Source: JAICUY01 sp035708065 (lineage in GTDB: Bacteria; Chloroflexota; Limnocylindria; QHBO01). Taken from it: 64,000 bases of DNA. Both the position numbers and the translations under genes were made by a program. The stretch covers positions 11,412-75,411 of the forward strand of contig DASSTC010000029.1 in NCBI GenBank assembly GCA_035708065.1, read 5' to 3'. The notes under the pieces were generated by a model, which did not search any database, was not told the origin of the DNA, and was given only the letters and a program-made list of their open reading frames with translations. Shown one piece after another: positions 24,901 through 32,440 of this stretch (positions within the stretch are counted from its first letter, which is position 1; the number at the start of each line of letters is the position of its first letter).

Positions 24901-24926
24901 CATCGGTCTGCTTTGATGGACCGATG
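24901..24926 (+). repeat. Inverted repeat enclosing the ykoD start codon
   Basis: CATCGGTC (24901-24908) and GACCGATG (24919-24926) are perfect 8-base complements with a ten-base loop. The ATG of ykoD is the last three bases of the right arm. In RNA this hairpin would hide the start codon. The left arm is one copy of the iterated word. Confidence 0.6.
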
Positions 24927-26420
24927 AGGCCGGCGGCCAGCATCGAGGCGCGCGGCTGGGGCTGGCGGCACGCCGGCCGGCGCGAGTGGGCGGTGCGCGG
25001 ACTCGACCTGCGCATCGAGGCGGGCGAGCGGGTCCTGCTGCTCGGCCCGTCAGGCGCCGGGAAATCGACGCTGCTGGCGGGGCTTGCCGGGCTGCTCGAC
25101 CGCGCCGGCGGCGGCGAGTCCGAGGGGGAGCTGCTGGTGGGCGACGTGCGTCCGGCGGCCGCGCGCGATCGCGTCGGCATCCTGTTCCAGGACCCGGAGA
25201 CGCAGCTCGTCATGGCGCGGGCCGGTGACGACGTCGCCTTCGGGCTGGAGAACCGATGCGTCGCGGCCGATGCGATTCCCGGGCGCGTGGACGCGGCGCT
25301 CGAGGCCGTCGAGTTCCCGTATCCGGTTGACCGTTCGACGGCGGCGCTGTCGGGCGGCGAGAAGCAGCGGCTGGCGCTGGCGGGAACGCTGGCTCTCGCG
25401 CCGTCGCTGCTGCTGCTCGACGAGCCAACGGCCAATCTGGATCCGTCGGGCGCTCGCGAGGTTCGCTCGGTGGTGGGGCGCGCGGTGGACAGGCTGGGCG
25501 CCACGCTGCTGATGGTTGAGCACCGGGTCGAGGCGGCGCTGCCGCTGGTCGATCGGGTCGTGGTGCTGGAAGCGGGCGGCGGGGTCGTGGCCGACGGCCG
25601 GCCGGCCGAGGTCTTCGCGACGGAGGGCGACCGGCTGGCCGAGGCGGGAGTGTGGGTTCCCGACGTCCCGCTGCCGTTGCCGCCGCGCCGCGCCCGCTCG
25701 ACACCGCAGACGCTGCTGCTTGCCGAGCAGGCCGGATTCCGCTACCCCGGGGCGGAGGTGCCGGCGCTGGGTGGGGTCGACCTCGGCGTGCGCTCCTTCG
25801 AGGCCCTGGCCATCCTGGGTCCGAACGGCAGCGGCAAATCGACCTTGCTGCTGCTGCTCGCCGGGCTGCTGCGCCCGGGGAGTGGCGCGGTCGTCGCAGG
25901 CGAGGCGCTGCGCTCCGGGCACGGGCACGAGCCGATCTGGCGTTGGCCGGCGAGACGGTTGGTCGAGGCGATCGGCACCGTCTTCCAGGACCCCGAGCAC
26001 CAGTTCCTGACCGGCAGCGTCCGCGAGGAGCTCGTGCTGGGTCCGATGCGCGCCGGGCTCGCGCGCCGAATCGCCGAGCGTCGGGCGGACGAGCTGCTCG
26101 AGCGGCTGCACCTCGACCCGCTGGCCGGCGCGAACCCGTTCACCCTGTCCGGGGGTGAGAAGCGGCGGCTGTCGGTCGCCACGGCGCTCGCCACCGCGCC
26201 GTCGATCCTGCTGCTCGACGAGCCGACGTTCGGCCAGGATCGACGAACGTGGATCGAGCTCCTGCAGCTGCTCGCGGCGCTGCGCGACTCCGGTCGCGGG
26301 GTCGGCTTCGTGACCCACGACCTCGACTTCGCCAGCGCGCTTGCCGACGCTTCCCTTCAGCTCTCCGGCGGGCATGCCACCGCCAGGACCGATGCAGCTC
26401 TTCACGCCGCTCACGCCTGA
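24924..26420 (+). CDS. ykoD: ECF transporter duplicated ATPase, YkoD type
   Basis: 498 residues made of two fused ABC ATPase domains. First half: Walker A LGPSGAGKST, signature LSGGEKQRLALAG, Walker B LLLLDEPTANLD. Second half: LGPNGSGKST, LSGGEKRRLSVAT and LLLDEPTFGQD. Fusion of EcfA and EcfA' is typical of YkoD. It powers thiamine/HMP uptake with YkoE and YkoC. The start ATG is within a hairpin. A weak TTTGAT six bases before the ATG might give an internal promoter. It overlaps ykoC by 29 bases. Confidence 0.93.
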   Translation: MRPAASIEARGWGWRHAGRREWAVRGLDLRIEAGERVLLLGPSGAGKSTLLAGLAGLLDRAGGGESEGELLVGDVRPAAARDRVGILFQDPETQLVMARAGDDVAFGLENRCVAADAIPGRVDAALEAVEFPYPVDRSTAALSGGEKQRLALAGTLALAPSLLLLDEPTANLDPSGAREVRSVVGRAVDRLGATLLMVEHRVEAALPLVDRVVVLEAGGGVVADGRPAEVFATEGDRLAEAGVWVPDVPLPLPPRRARSTPQTLLLAEQAGFRYPGAEVPALGGVDLGVRSFEALAILGPNGSGKSTLLLLLAGLLRPGSGAVVAGEALRSGHGHEPIWRWPARRLVEAIGTVFQDPEHQFLTGSVREELVLGPMRAGLARRIAERRADELLERLHLDPLAGANPFTLSGGEKRRLSVATALATAPSILLLDEPTFGQDRRTWIELLQLLAALRDSGRGVGFVTHDLDFASALADASLQLSGGHATARTDAALHAAHA

Positions 26421-27195
26421 CCCCACCGCGCCCCTGGCGCGAGCGAACGCCGTCGCCAAGCTTGCGGCGGCAGGCGTGCTGATGCTGGCATGCTTCCTGG
26501 CGGTCGACCTGCTCACGCCCGTGCTGATCCTCGCCGTGGAGCTGCTGGCCACGCTGTTCAGCGGGCTCTCGGCGCGTGCGCTCGTCGGCCGGGCCTGGCC
26601 GTTGCTGATCGGCGCGCTGGGGATCGGTCTCGCCAACGCGCTCTTCCCGGGCGAGGCTTCGGGGACGCTGTTGATCTCGTTCGGACCGATCCGGCTGACG
26701 ACCGCCAGCCTGCTGACCGGCCTGGGATTGGCACTGCGCCTGCTCGGCATCGCGTTCGCCGGCGTGCTGGCCCTGGCAACCACCGATCCGACCGACCTGG
26801 CGGAATCGCTCGCCCAGCAGCTGCACCTTTCCCCACGCTTCGCCATCGGCGCACTGGCCGCCGTGCGCCTGCTGCCGCTCCTCGGCCAGGAGTGGCAGAC
26901 GATCTCGCTGGCGCGCCGGGCACGTGGCGTCGATGCCGGCGGCTCGCCGGCCGCCGCCGTTCGGCTCTTCGCCGGGATGTTGCTGGCGCTGCTCGTCGCC
27001 GGCATCCGTCGCGGGACGCGCCTCGCCATGGCGATGGACGCGCGCGGCTTCGGCGCCCGCGACTGCCGGACGTGGTCACATCCGCAGCGGATGTCAGCCG
27101 GCGATTGGTGGCTGGTGGTGGGTGCGCTGGCCATCGCGGCCGGCGCGACCGCGGCGAGCGTGGCGATCGGCAGCTGGCGCTTCCTCTTCGGCTGA
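26392..27195 (+). CDS. ykoC: ECF transporter membrane (T) component, YkoC type
   Basis: 267 residues with about five to six membrane helices and the EcfT coupling motif region (SLARRARGVDAGG, then RGTRLAMAMDARGFGARD), whose Ala-Arg-Gly signatures contact the ATPases. It completes the YkoEDC importer. The ATG at 26392 is inside a copy of ACCGATGC and overlaps ykoD by 29 bases, so translation is probably coupled. Last gene of the riboswitch operon; a short hairpin follows. Confidence 0.9.
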   Translation: MQLFTPLTPDPTAPLARANAVAKLAAAGVLMLACFLAVDLLTPVLILAVELLATLFSGLSARALVGRAWPLLIGALGIGLANALFPGEASGTLLISFGPIRLTTASLLTGLGLALRLLGIAFAGVLALATTDPTDLAESLAQQLHLSPRFAIGALAAVRLLPLLGQEWQTISLARRARGVDAGGSPAAAVRLFAGMLLALLVAGIRRGTRLAMAMDARGFGARDCRTWSHPQRMSAGDWWLVVGALAIAAGATAASVAIGSWRFLFG

Positions 27196-27210
27196 CCACG
27201 TTCCGAAGCC

Positions 27211-27227
27211 CGCGGGTGTCGCCCGCG
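27211..27227 (+). terminator. Hairpin after ykoC
   Basis: CGCGGG and CCCGCG with a five-base loop, 15 bases past the stop. No T-run, so only a tentative terminator. Confidence 0.35.
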
Positions 27228-27345
27228 CCTGCCATCCGGAGGAATTGATGGTCGATCTATCGCCTGTCGCGCACATTCCGGGGACTCAGCCCCGCGAAGG
27301 TCCTCCCGCGACGACAACGCGCCGGCGCCTCGCGCGACTGAGCGC

Positions 27346-28626
27346 TCAGGGGTGGGACTGAAACGGCTCCAGCCAGGTCGGCTCGTGCGCGGCGCCGACG
27401 TACCGCGCGGGATCGAACGGGGCCAATGACAACGTGCGCGCGGCGCCCGACGCGATCAGCTCCCCGAGCAGCATGCCCATGACCGGCGCGTACGGCAGCC
27501 CGTGGCCGGTGAAGCCGCAGGCCAGGTAGCCGCCGGGCATCGGCCGACCGTCGGGATCCGGCAACCAACCGACCATCGGGATCTCGAGCGAGGCGAAGTC
27601 GAGCAGTCCCGCCCACGAGCGCACGATGCGCACGTCGCGCAGCGCTGGATGCAGGCGGCCGAGCAGCCCCGCCAGCAGCGGCGGCATGTGCGGGCGCACC
27701 AGCATCGAGTACGAGCCGATCCCCATCTCCTCGTCGGCCACCGCGAACCCGCCGATCAGCACCTCGCCGGTGCGCATCTGGCGCCAGTACTCGTTGCAGC
27801 TGTTCGTCTCGAAGCCCGGGCGCAGCATCGGCGGCAGCTGCTCGGTGACGAGGACGTGCTCGCGGATGGGCGTCAGGTTCTGACCGATGCCTCCGACGAG
27901 CGCCGGCGTCCAGGCATTCGTCGCCACGAGCACCGCGTCCGCGGCGACCTCGCCGGCGGACGTCGCCACGCCGGTCACGCGGCCACCACGAAACAGCAGG
28001 CGCTCGACGCGCACGCCGGTGACCACGGTGGCGCCCCCGCGAGCGGCCGCTTCGAGCAGGCCATAGACCAGGCGGAACGGGTTCAGCTTCCCGTCGCGCG
28101 GCGTCCACTTGGCGGCGAGGACCTGTGACACGTCGATCGCCGGCGCCAGCTCGCCGAGCTCGTTGGTGTCGATAACGCGCACGTCGAGACCCTCGGCAGT
28201 CTGGGCGGCGGCCATGGCCCGACCATGCGCCAGTTCACCCTCGGTCATCAGCAGGTCGAGCGAGCCGAAGCGGTCCCACTCGATCCCGCCGGGCAGCTCG
28301 GCGTCGAGCTCCTCGAGCAGGTCGAGCGAACGGCAGGTGTAGTCCAGGATCGAGCGACCCTCGGCCTGCTGGACGAGCGCGGTGACGCGCGGGAAGTGGC
28401 CGCCCAGCCCAGCCAGCGCCATCCCCGCCAGCCGTCCGCTGGCCCCCGATGCCGGCGCGTTGGCCTCGATGACCAGTGGCCGCATCCCGACCTGCGTCAG
28501 CCGGTACGCCGCCGACGCGCCGGCCATCCCGGCGCCGACCACCACCACCTCGGCGTGGCGCGGCAGCTCGGCGGCCGGCGAGGGCGTGAAGGGAACCGCC
28601 TCCGGCGGTGGCGCGAAGCGCGGCAT
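27346..28626 (-). CDS. FAD-dependent D-amino-acid-oxidase-family oxidoreductase
   Basis: 426 residues of the DAO fold (glycine oxidase, sarcosine oxidase, gamma-glutamylputrescine oxidase type). The FAD Rossmann motif VVVVGAGMAGASAAYRL lies near 26-42. Later segments ADAVLVATNAWTPAL and GGYLACGFTGHGLPYAPVMG are typical of the amine-oxidising members. Substrate unknown; probably a secondary or primary amine oxidised with O2. It is divergent from the alpha/beta hydrolase with only 23 bases between start codons and shares an overlapping pair of -10 elements with it. TACACT seven bases upstream points to a leaderless mRNA. Confidence 0.88.
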   Translation of the reverse strand: MPRFAPPPEAVPFTPSPAAELPRHAEVVVVGAGMAGASAAYRLTQVGMRPLVIEANAPASGASGRLAGMALAGLGGHFPRVTALVQQAEGRSILDYTCRSLDLLEELDAELPGGIEWDRFGSLDLLMTEGELAHGRAMAAAQTAEGLDVRVIDTNELGELAPAIDVSQVLAAKWTPRDGKLNPFRLVYGLLEAAARGGATVVTGVRVERLLFRGGRVTGVATSAGEVAADAVLVATNAWTPALVGGIGQNLTPIREHVLVTEQLPPMLRPGFETNSCNEYWRQMRTGEVLIGGFAVADEEMGIGSYSMLVRPHMPPLLAGLLGRLHPALRDVRIVRSWAGLLDFASLEIPMVGWLPDPDGRPMPGGYLACGFTGHGLPYAPVMGMLLGELIASGAARTLSLAPFDPARYVGAAHEPTWLEPFQSHP

Positions 28627-28633
28627 CCGGTCG

Positions 28634-28643
28634 AGTGTACCCT
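28634..28643. promoter_or_regulatory. Symmetric divergent -10 elements
   Basis: TACCCT (28638-28643) reads rightward, six bases from the ATG at 28650. TACACT (28634-28639, minus strand) reads leftward, seven bases from the ATG at 28626. They share the central GTAC, so one site can drive both leaderless genes. Confidence 0.55.
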
Positions 28644-28649
28644 CGCGCC

Positions 28650-29630
28650 ATGCCGAGATCGGAGGAGGTCACCTTCAGCGCCGGCGAGATCGAGCTCGCC
28701 GGCACGCTGACCCTGCCCGACGACCCGCCCGCGCCGGAGGCGCCGGGCCGCTACCCGAACGTCGTGCTGCTCGCCAGCTGGCTGCCGCGCGACCGGGATG
28801 GCGCCTACGACCGTATCGGTCAGCCGACCTGGTTCGGCCATGGACCGATGGGGGTCGACGAGGACGCCCTGCTCCATCGACTGGCCGATGCGCTGGCGGC
28901 GCACGGCGTCGCCAGCCTGCGCTACGACAAGCGCGGGTGTGGCGCATCGGGCGGCTCATGGGCCGATGCCGACCTGTTCACGCTCATCGACGACGTGCGC
29001 GATGCCCTCGGCTGGGTGCGTTCGCGACGCGACCTCGACCTGCGGCGGACCGGCCTGGCCGGCCACGGCGAGGGCGTCGGGCTGGCGCTGAGCGTGGCGA
29101 TCAGCGATCCGGCGGTCGGGGCATTGACGCTGATCGGCGGGTCGGCGAGATCGTTTCGCGACGCGCTGCGGCGCGCGGTGGCCGAGCGGGCTCGGACCGG
29201 CTGGGACCGCGACCAGCCGCTGGTCGTGGCCCTGGACCGTGCCGCCGAGGAGCTGATCGAGCGGGCAGACCGCGGCGAGCGTGGCTTCGAGCTGCCGATC
29301 CCCGGCGGACAGCGCGCGACGCTCTCGCTGGCCTGGTGGGAGCAGGCATTCCGCACCCCGCCGCTGGCACTGGCGACCATGCTGCATCGGTCCGTGGCGC
29401 TGGTCCACGGGGAGCTGGATGCCTGGGCGGATCCGGCGGAGAGCCGGCTGCTCGAACGGTTCCTGCTCGAAGGAGGCAACCAGCCGTCGCTGCGGGTCGT
29501 GAGCGGGGCGCGGCACGAGCTGGCCGAGGCGCCGGACGGAGTGATCGACGAGATCGCCGCCGACCTTGCAGCGCGGCTCCTGCCCCGCGAGCTGCCGCCG
29601 GTGCTCCTGGCGATCGAGGGCAGCGAGTGA
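28650..29630 (+). CDS. Alpha/beta hydrolase fold protein lacking the nucleophile serine
   Basis: 326 residues resembling the peptidase-S9/dienelactone-type alpha/beta hydrolases: an N-terminal GEIELAGTLTLP strand, SLRYDKRGCGASGGSW (oxyanion loop region), the nucleophile elbow, an inserted helical cap and a C-terminal VHGELDAWADP plus ARHELAEAP. The Asp and His of the triad are present, but the elbow reads LAGHGEGVG where GHSEGG is expected, so Ser has become Gly. Either the enzyme is inactive or uses other chemistry. No signal peptide. Leaderless start predicted (TACCCT six bases upstream). Confidence 0.8.
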   Translation: MPRSEEVTFSAGEIELAGTLTLPDDPPAPEAPGRYPNVVLLASWLPRDRDGAYDRIGQPTWFGHGPMGVDEDALLHRLADALAAHGVASLRYDKRGCGASGGSWADADLFTLIDDVRDALGWVRSRRDLDLRRTGLAGHGEGVGLALSVAISDPAVGALTLIGGSARSFRDALRRAVAERARTGWDRDQPLVVALDRAAEELIERADRGERGFELPIPGGQRATLSLAWWEQAFRTPPLALATMLHRSVALVHGELDAWADPAESRLLERFLLEGGNQPSLRVVSGARHELAEAPDGVIDEIAADLAARLLPRELPPVLLAIEGSE

Positions 29631-29936
29631 TCGCGCCGGAGGGACGCCGTCGATGCGCCGTGACCGGCAGATTTCCGTCACGTGCGAGTTAGGCTGCTGA
29701 ACCCGGCGTTGTCGCCGGCGAGCAGGCATGCGCACGCTCGCACCGGCTCAGCGGGCGCCTCGAATTCGCCTTCTACGCGCCTAATTCCTGCCTGACAGGA
29801 ATCTGTCAGCGAATCCGGCGCGCGCCGCGCTAATTCCACCCTGGCAGGAATCTGCCAACGAATCCGTTGTGCCTCGACCCGCAATCGACCTGCGCCGCCA
29901 CGCCTCGTCCTGCGCAACCGGGCTAGGATTGACGGC
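29631..29936. other. Intergenic region with a repeated hairpin
   Basis: About 300 bases with no supported gene. It contains the two 36-base repeat units described separately, and ends with the TAGGAT promoter hexamer (29924-29929) of the peroxiredoxin gene. Confidence 0.6.
29782..29866. repeat. Two 36-base direct repeats, each forming a hairpin
   Basis: Units at 29782-29817 and 29831-29866, period 49, five differences. Each holds a short stem with loop GAAT: CTGACAG/CTGTCAG in the first and TGGCAG/CTGCCA in the second. The A-T pair of the first stem is a G-C pair in the second, a compensatory change. Confidence 0.7.
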
Positions 29937-30422
29937 ATGACACAGCAGACAGAAGTGACCCGCCGTCTCGAGGCGGGCGAGCGGGCACCCGAATGGAGCA
30001 TGACTGCCGACGACGAATCGACGGTCAGCAGCGACGCCCTCGCCGGCGAGCGGTACGTCCTCTACTTCTACCCCAAGGACGACACCCCCGGCTGCACGAA
30101 GCAGGCGTGCGGCATCCGCGACAACATCGGCCGCGTGACCGCTACGGGCGTGAAGCTGTTCGGGGTGTCGCCGCAGAGCGTGAAGAGCCATCAGAAGTTC
30201 CGCGACAAGTACGCGCTGCCGTATCGCCTGCTGGCCGATGATGACCACCGCGTCGCCGATGCGTTCGGCGTCTGGATCCAGAAGTCCTTCGCCGGCAAGA
30301 GCTATTACGGCAACGAGCGCAGCACGTTCGTCATCGGTGCGGACGGCGTGATCGAGCACGTGCTGGCGAAGGTGAAGCCCGAGGAGCACGTCGACCAGCT
30401 GCTCGAGGTGCTGGCGGCGTGA
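29937..30422 (+). CDS. bcp: Thiol peroxidase, Bcp/PrxQ type
   Basis: 161-residue peroxiredoxin. The peroxidatic Cys and PrxQ-type resolving Cys sit five residues apart in DTPGCTKQACG, within VLYFYPKDD. It reduces hydrogen peroxide and organic peroxides with thioredoxin, for which trxA at the start of the window could serve. Start ATG with TAGGAT seven bases upstream and no Shine-Dalgarno (leaderless). Its stop overlaps a GTG that opens a tiny membrane protein. Confidence 0.94.
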   Translation: MTQQTEVTRRLEAGERAPEWSMTADDESTVSSDALAGERYVLYFYPKDDTPGCTKQACGIRDNIGRVTATGVKLFGVSPQSVKSHQKFRDKYALPYRLLADDDHRVADAFGVWIQKSFAGKSYYGNERSTFVIGADGVIEHVLAKVKPEEHVDQLLEVLAA

Positions 30423-30532
30423 ACGGGCACCAGGACCGGACGAACGTCATCGTGTCGATTGCCGTCGTCGTGGTTCTGCTGCTGATCGTGGCGGCGGTAC
30501 TCGGTCTGATGATGTTGCTGAAACCGTTCTAG
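30419..30532 (+). CDS. Tiny single-pass membrane protein, 37 aa
   Basis: A 37-residue frame starting at GTG that overlaps the bcp stop (GTGA). It has a short polar N-terminus (NGHQDRTN) and one hydrophobic helix of about 22 residues rich in Val and Leu, ending KPF. Overlap and a clean helix support a real gene, but a protein of this size cannot be confirmed by inspection. Confidence 0.5.
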   Translation: MNGHQDRTNVIVSIAVVVVLLLIVAAVLGLMMLLKPF

Positions 30533-30539
30533 GCCACCG

Positions 30540-30680
30540 ATGCTCTGGGTCGTTCTTGCCGTCGTCCTCGTCGCCTGGTTGGCCGGCCTGCTGCTGCAGA
30601 TCGGCCCGATCGTGAACCTGCTGCTGGTGATCGCCGCGATCCTGCTGGTGGTGCAGGTGCTCAACGAGCGCGAGGCCTAG
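30540..30680 (+). CDS. Small membrane protein, lmo0937-like, 46 aa
   Basis: 46 residues beginning MLWVVLAVVL, with two hydrophobic segments separated by a QIGPIVN turn and the end VLNEREA. The MLW start and two-helix pattern match the lmo0937-family of tiny membrane proteins. Its ATG lies in ACCGATGC, seven bases after the preceding stop. The gene at 30754 is a paralogue (shared LLVIAAI core). Confidence 0.65.
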   Translation: MLWVVLAVVLVAWLAGLLLQIGPIVNLLLVIAAILLVVQVLNEREA

Positions 30681-30753
30681 CAACGGTTCGCTCGCCGGGC
30701 TGGCATGCGATGTGCGTTCGAGTCTCGCATAACCGAAAGGAGGCTCGAACCGG

Positions 30754-30900
30754 ATGCTGTGGACGATCATCGTCATCCTGCTGGTTCTGTGGCTGCTCGG
30801 GCTGATCACGGGGGCAGTGGGAAACCTCATCTGGATCCTGCTGGTGATCGCCGCGATCGTGCTGCTCTATCAGCTGATCACCGGCCGCCGCGCGGTCTGA
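30754..30900 (+). CDS. Small membrane protein, lmo0937-like, 48 aa
   Basis: 48 residues beginning MLWTIIVILLVLWLLGL, two hydrophobic segments and a GRRAV tail. It is clearly related to the 46-residue neighbour. Unlike most genes here it has a strong Shine-Dalgarno, AAAGGAGG, ten bases before the ATG, suggesting high expression. The family is found in stress regulons of several phyla, but its function is not established. Confidence 0.7.
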   Translation: MLWTIIVILLVLWLLGLITGAVGNLIWILLVIAAIVLLYQLITGRRAV

Positions 30901-30914
30901 CCCTCGCCCATTCG

Positions 30915-30934
30915 CGTCACGCCACAGCGTGACG
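30915..30934 (+). terminator. Hairpin after the small membrane protein genes
   Basis: Perfect 8-base arms CGTCACGC/GCGTGACG with loop CACA, starting 14 bases after the stop at 30900. No T-run; probable 3' end structure. Confidence 0.5.
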
Positions 30935-31107
30935 ATCGCGTCGTTGCTCGCTCGTTCCGGTCGTGCCCGGCCGGGGCGGGCGAGCAGCCCTATTCGAGCA
31001 GCGGGGCTGATCTCGGGCCTGCCTCCGACGCGGGCGGCAGCGTCGAGATCGTTGCCCCTCCCACGCGACACCCGAGCTGTCACGAGCATCGGCTACCCTT
31101 GGGCGCG

Positions 31108-32436
31108 GTGCCGTCGATCCAGCCGTTCCGCTTCCTGCACACCGGCGATCTCCACCTCGACAGCCCGTTCGAGGGGATCAGCGCCGACGCGCCTGCCGAC
31201 ATCGTGGCGACCCTCCGACAGGCGACGACCGCGGCCTGGCGCAATGTCGTCCAGGTGGCGATCGCCGAGCGGGTCGACTTCGTGGTCATCGCCGGGGACG
31301 TCTTCGAGAATCGCAGCCCGACGCTGCTGGGACAGACCCGTTTCCGTGACGGTCTGGCCGAGCTCGCCGAGCAGGGCATTCCGAGCTTCGTGGTGCACGG
31401 CAACCATGATCCGCTCGACGGCCATTCGTGGTCGCCCAGCCTGGCATTTCCGTCGCTGACGCATCGGTTCGGTACCAATGCGGTCGAGGCGGTGCCGGTC
31501 ATGCGCGACGGCCGGGAGCTCGCACGGGTGTACGGGCGGAGCTTCGACCGGGCTGCGGTGACCGCCAACCTGGCGGCCGGCTTCCGGCGTGATGCCGACG
31601 CCCCGTTCGCCATCGGCCTGCTGCACACCAACGTGGGGGACCGGCCGGGGCACGGCAATTACGCGCCATCATCGGTCGAGGACCTGCGTGCGTCGGGGAT
31701 GGACTACTGGGCGCTCGGGCACATCCACAAGCCGGGGATCGTCATCGATCGCCAGCCGCTGGCCGCCTACTGCGGCATCCCGCAGGGCCGCGATCCCGGC
31801 GAGACGGGCGCGCGAGGCTGCTGGCTGGTCGAGGTCGATGGCAGCGGCACGCCGTCGGCACGCTTCATCGAGACCGATGCGGTTCGCTGGCTCCATCTCG
31901 AGCAGTCGATCGAGTCACTCGGCGACGACGAGTCGCTCAACCGCGTCCTCCGATCACGCCTGGCCGATGCGGTGGCCGATGCCGGCCGTCGCTCGTTGGT
32001 GGTGCGCGTTCATCTCACGGGACGCGGCCCGCTGCACGCCCACCTGCGGCGCTCCGGCTACCTCGCCGACCTGCGCGAGCTGCTCAACGACGAGGCGACC
32101 GCCACGCTGCCATTCGCCTGGGTCGAGTCGATCCGCGACGCCACGCGGCCGCAGGTCGACCTCGCGGCGCGGCGCGCCACGCCCGACTTCGTCGGCGACT
32201 TCCTGCGGACCGCGCAGGCCGCGAGACGTGCCGAGCGCACGACCGATCCGGACGAGCACGATGCCTGGCTGGCCACGCTTCGCGGCGCGGTGGCGCCGCT
32301 CTTCGACGACGCGCCACGTGGGCGCAAGCACCTCGGCGGCGCCCGCCCGGACGATGCGGCGCTGTTCGGGGAGCTGCTCGACGAGGCGGAGGTGCTCGCG
32401 CTCGACCTGCTGCTCGCCGCGGAAGAGGAGCGCTAG
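31108..32436 (+). CDS. SbcD/Mre11-like nuclease, YhaO type
   Basis: 442-residue metallophosphoesterase of the Mre11/SbcD superfamily. Metal-binding motifs run in order: TGDLHLDS, IAGDVFEN, VHGNHD, then HTNVGD and ALGHIHKPG. The C-terminal part is a capping domain. The gene is followed four bases later by a large coiled-coil ATPase, the same order as B. subtilis yhaO-yhaN, which is distinct from sbcDC. The pair likely processes DNA ends. GTG at 31108 is preferred over TTG at 31099, which overlaps the -10; TACCCT lies eight bases upstream (leaderless). Confidence 0.88.
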   Translation: MPSIQPFRFLHTGDLHLDSPFEGISADAPADIVATLRQATTAAWRNVVQVAIAERVDFVVIAGDVFENRSPTLLGQTRFRDGLAELAEQGIPSFVVHGNHDPLDGHSWSPSLAFPSLTHRFGTNAVEAVPVMRDGRELARVYGRSFDRAAVTANLAAGFRRDADAPFAIGLLHTNVGDRPGHGNYAPSSVEDLRASGMDYWALGHIHKPGIVIDRQPLAAYCGIPQGRDPGETGARGCWLVEVDGSGTPSARFIETDAVRWLHLEQSIESLGDDESLNRVLRSRLADAVADAGRRSLVVRVHLTGRGPLHAHLRRSGYLADLRELLNDEATATLPFAWVESIRDATRPQVDLAARRATPDFVGDFLRTAQAARRAERTTDPDEHDAWLATLRGAVAPLFDDAPRGRKHLGGARPDDAALFGELLDEAEVLALDLLLAAEEER

Positions 32437-32440
32437 GCGG

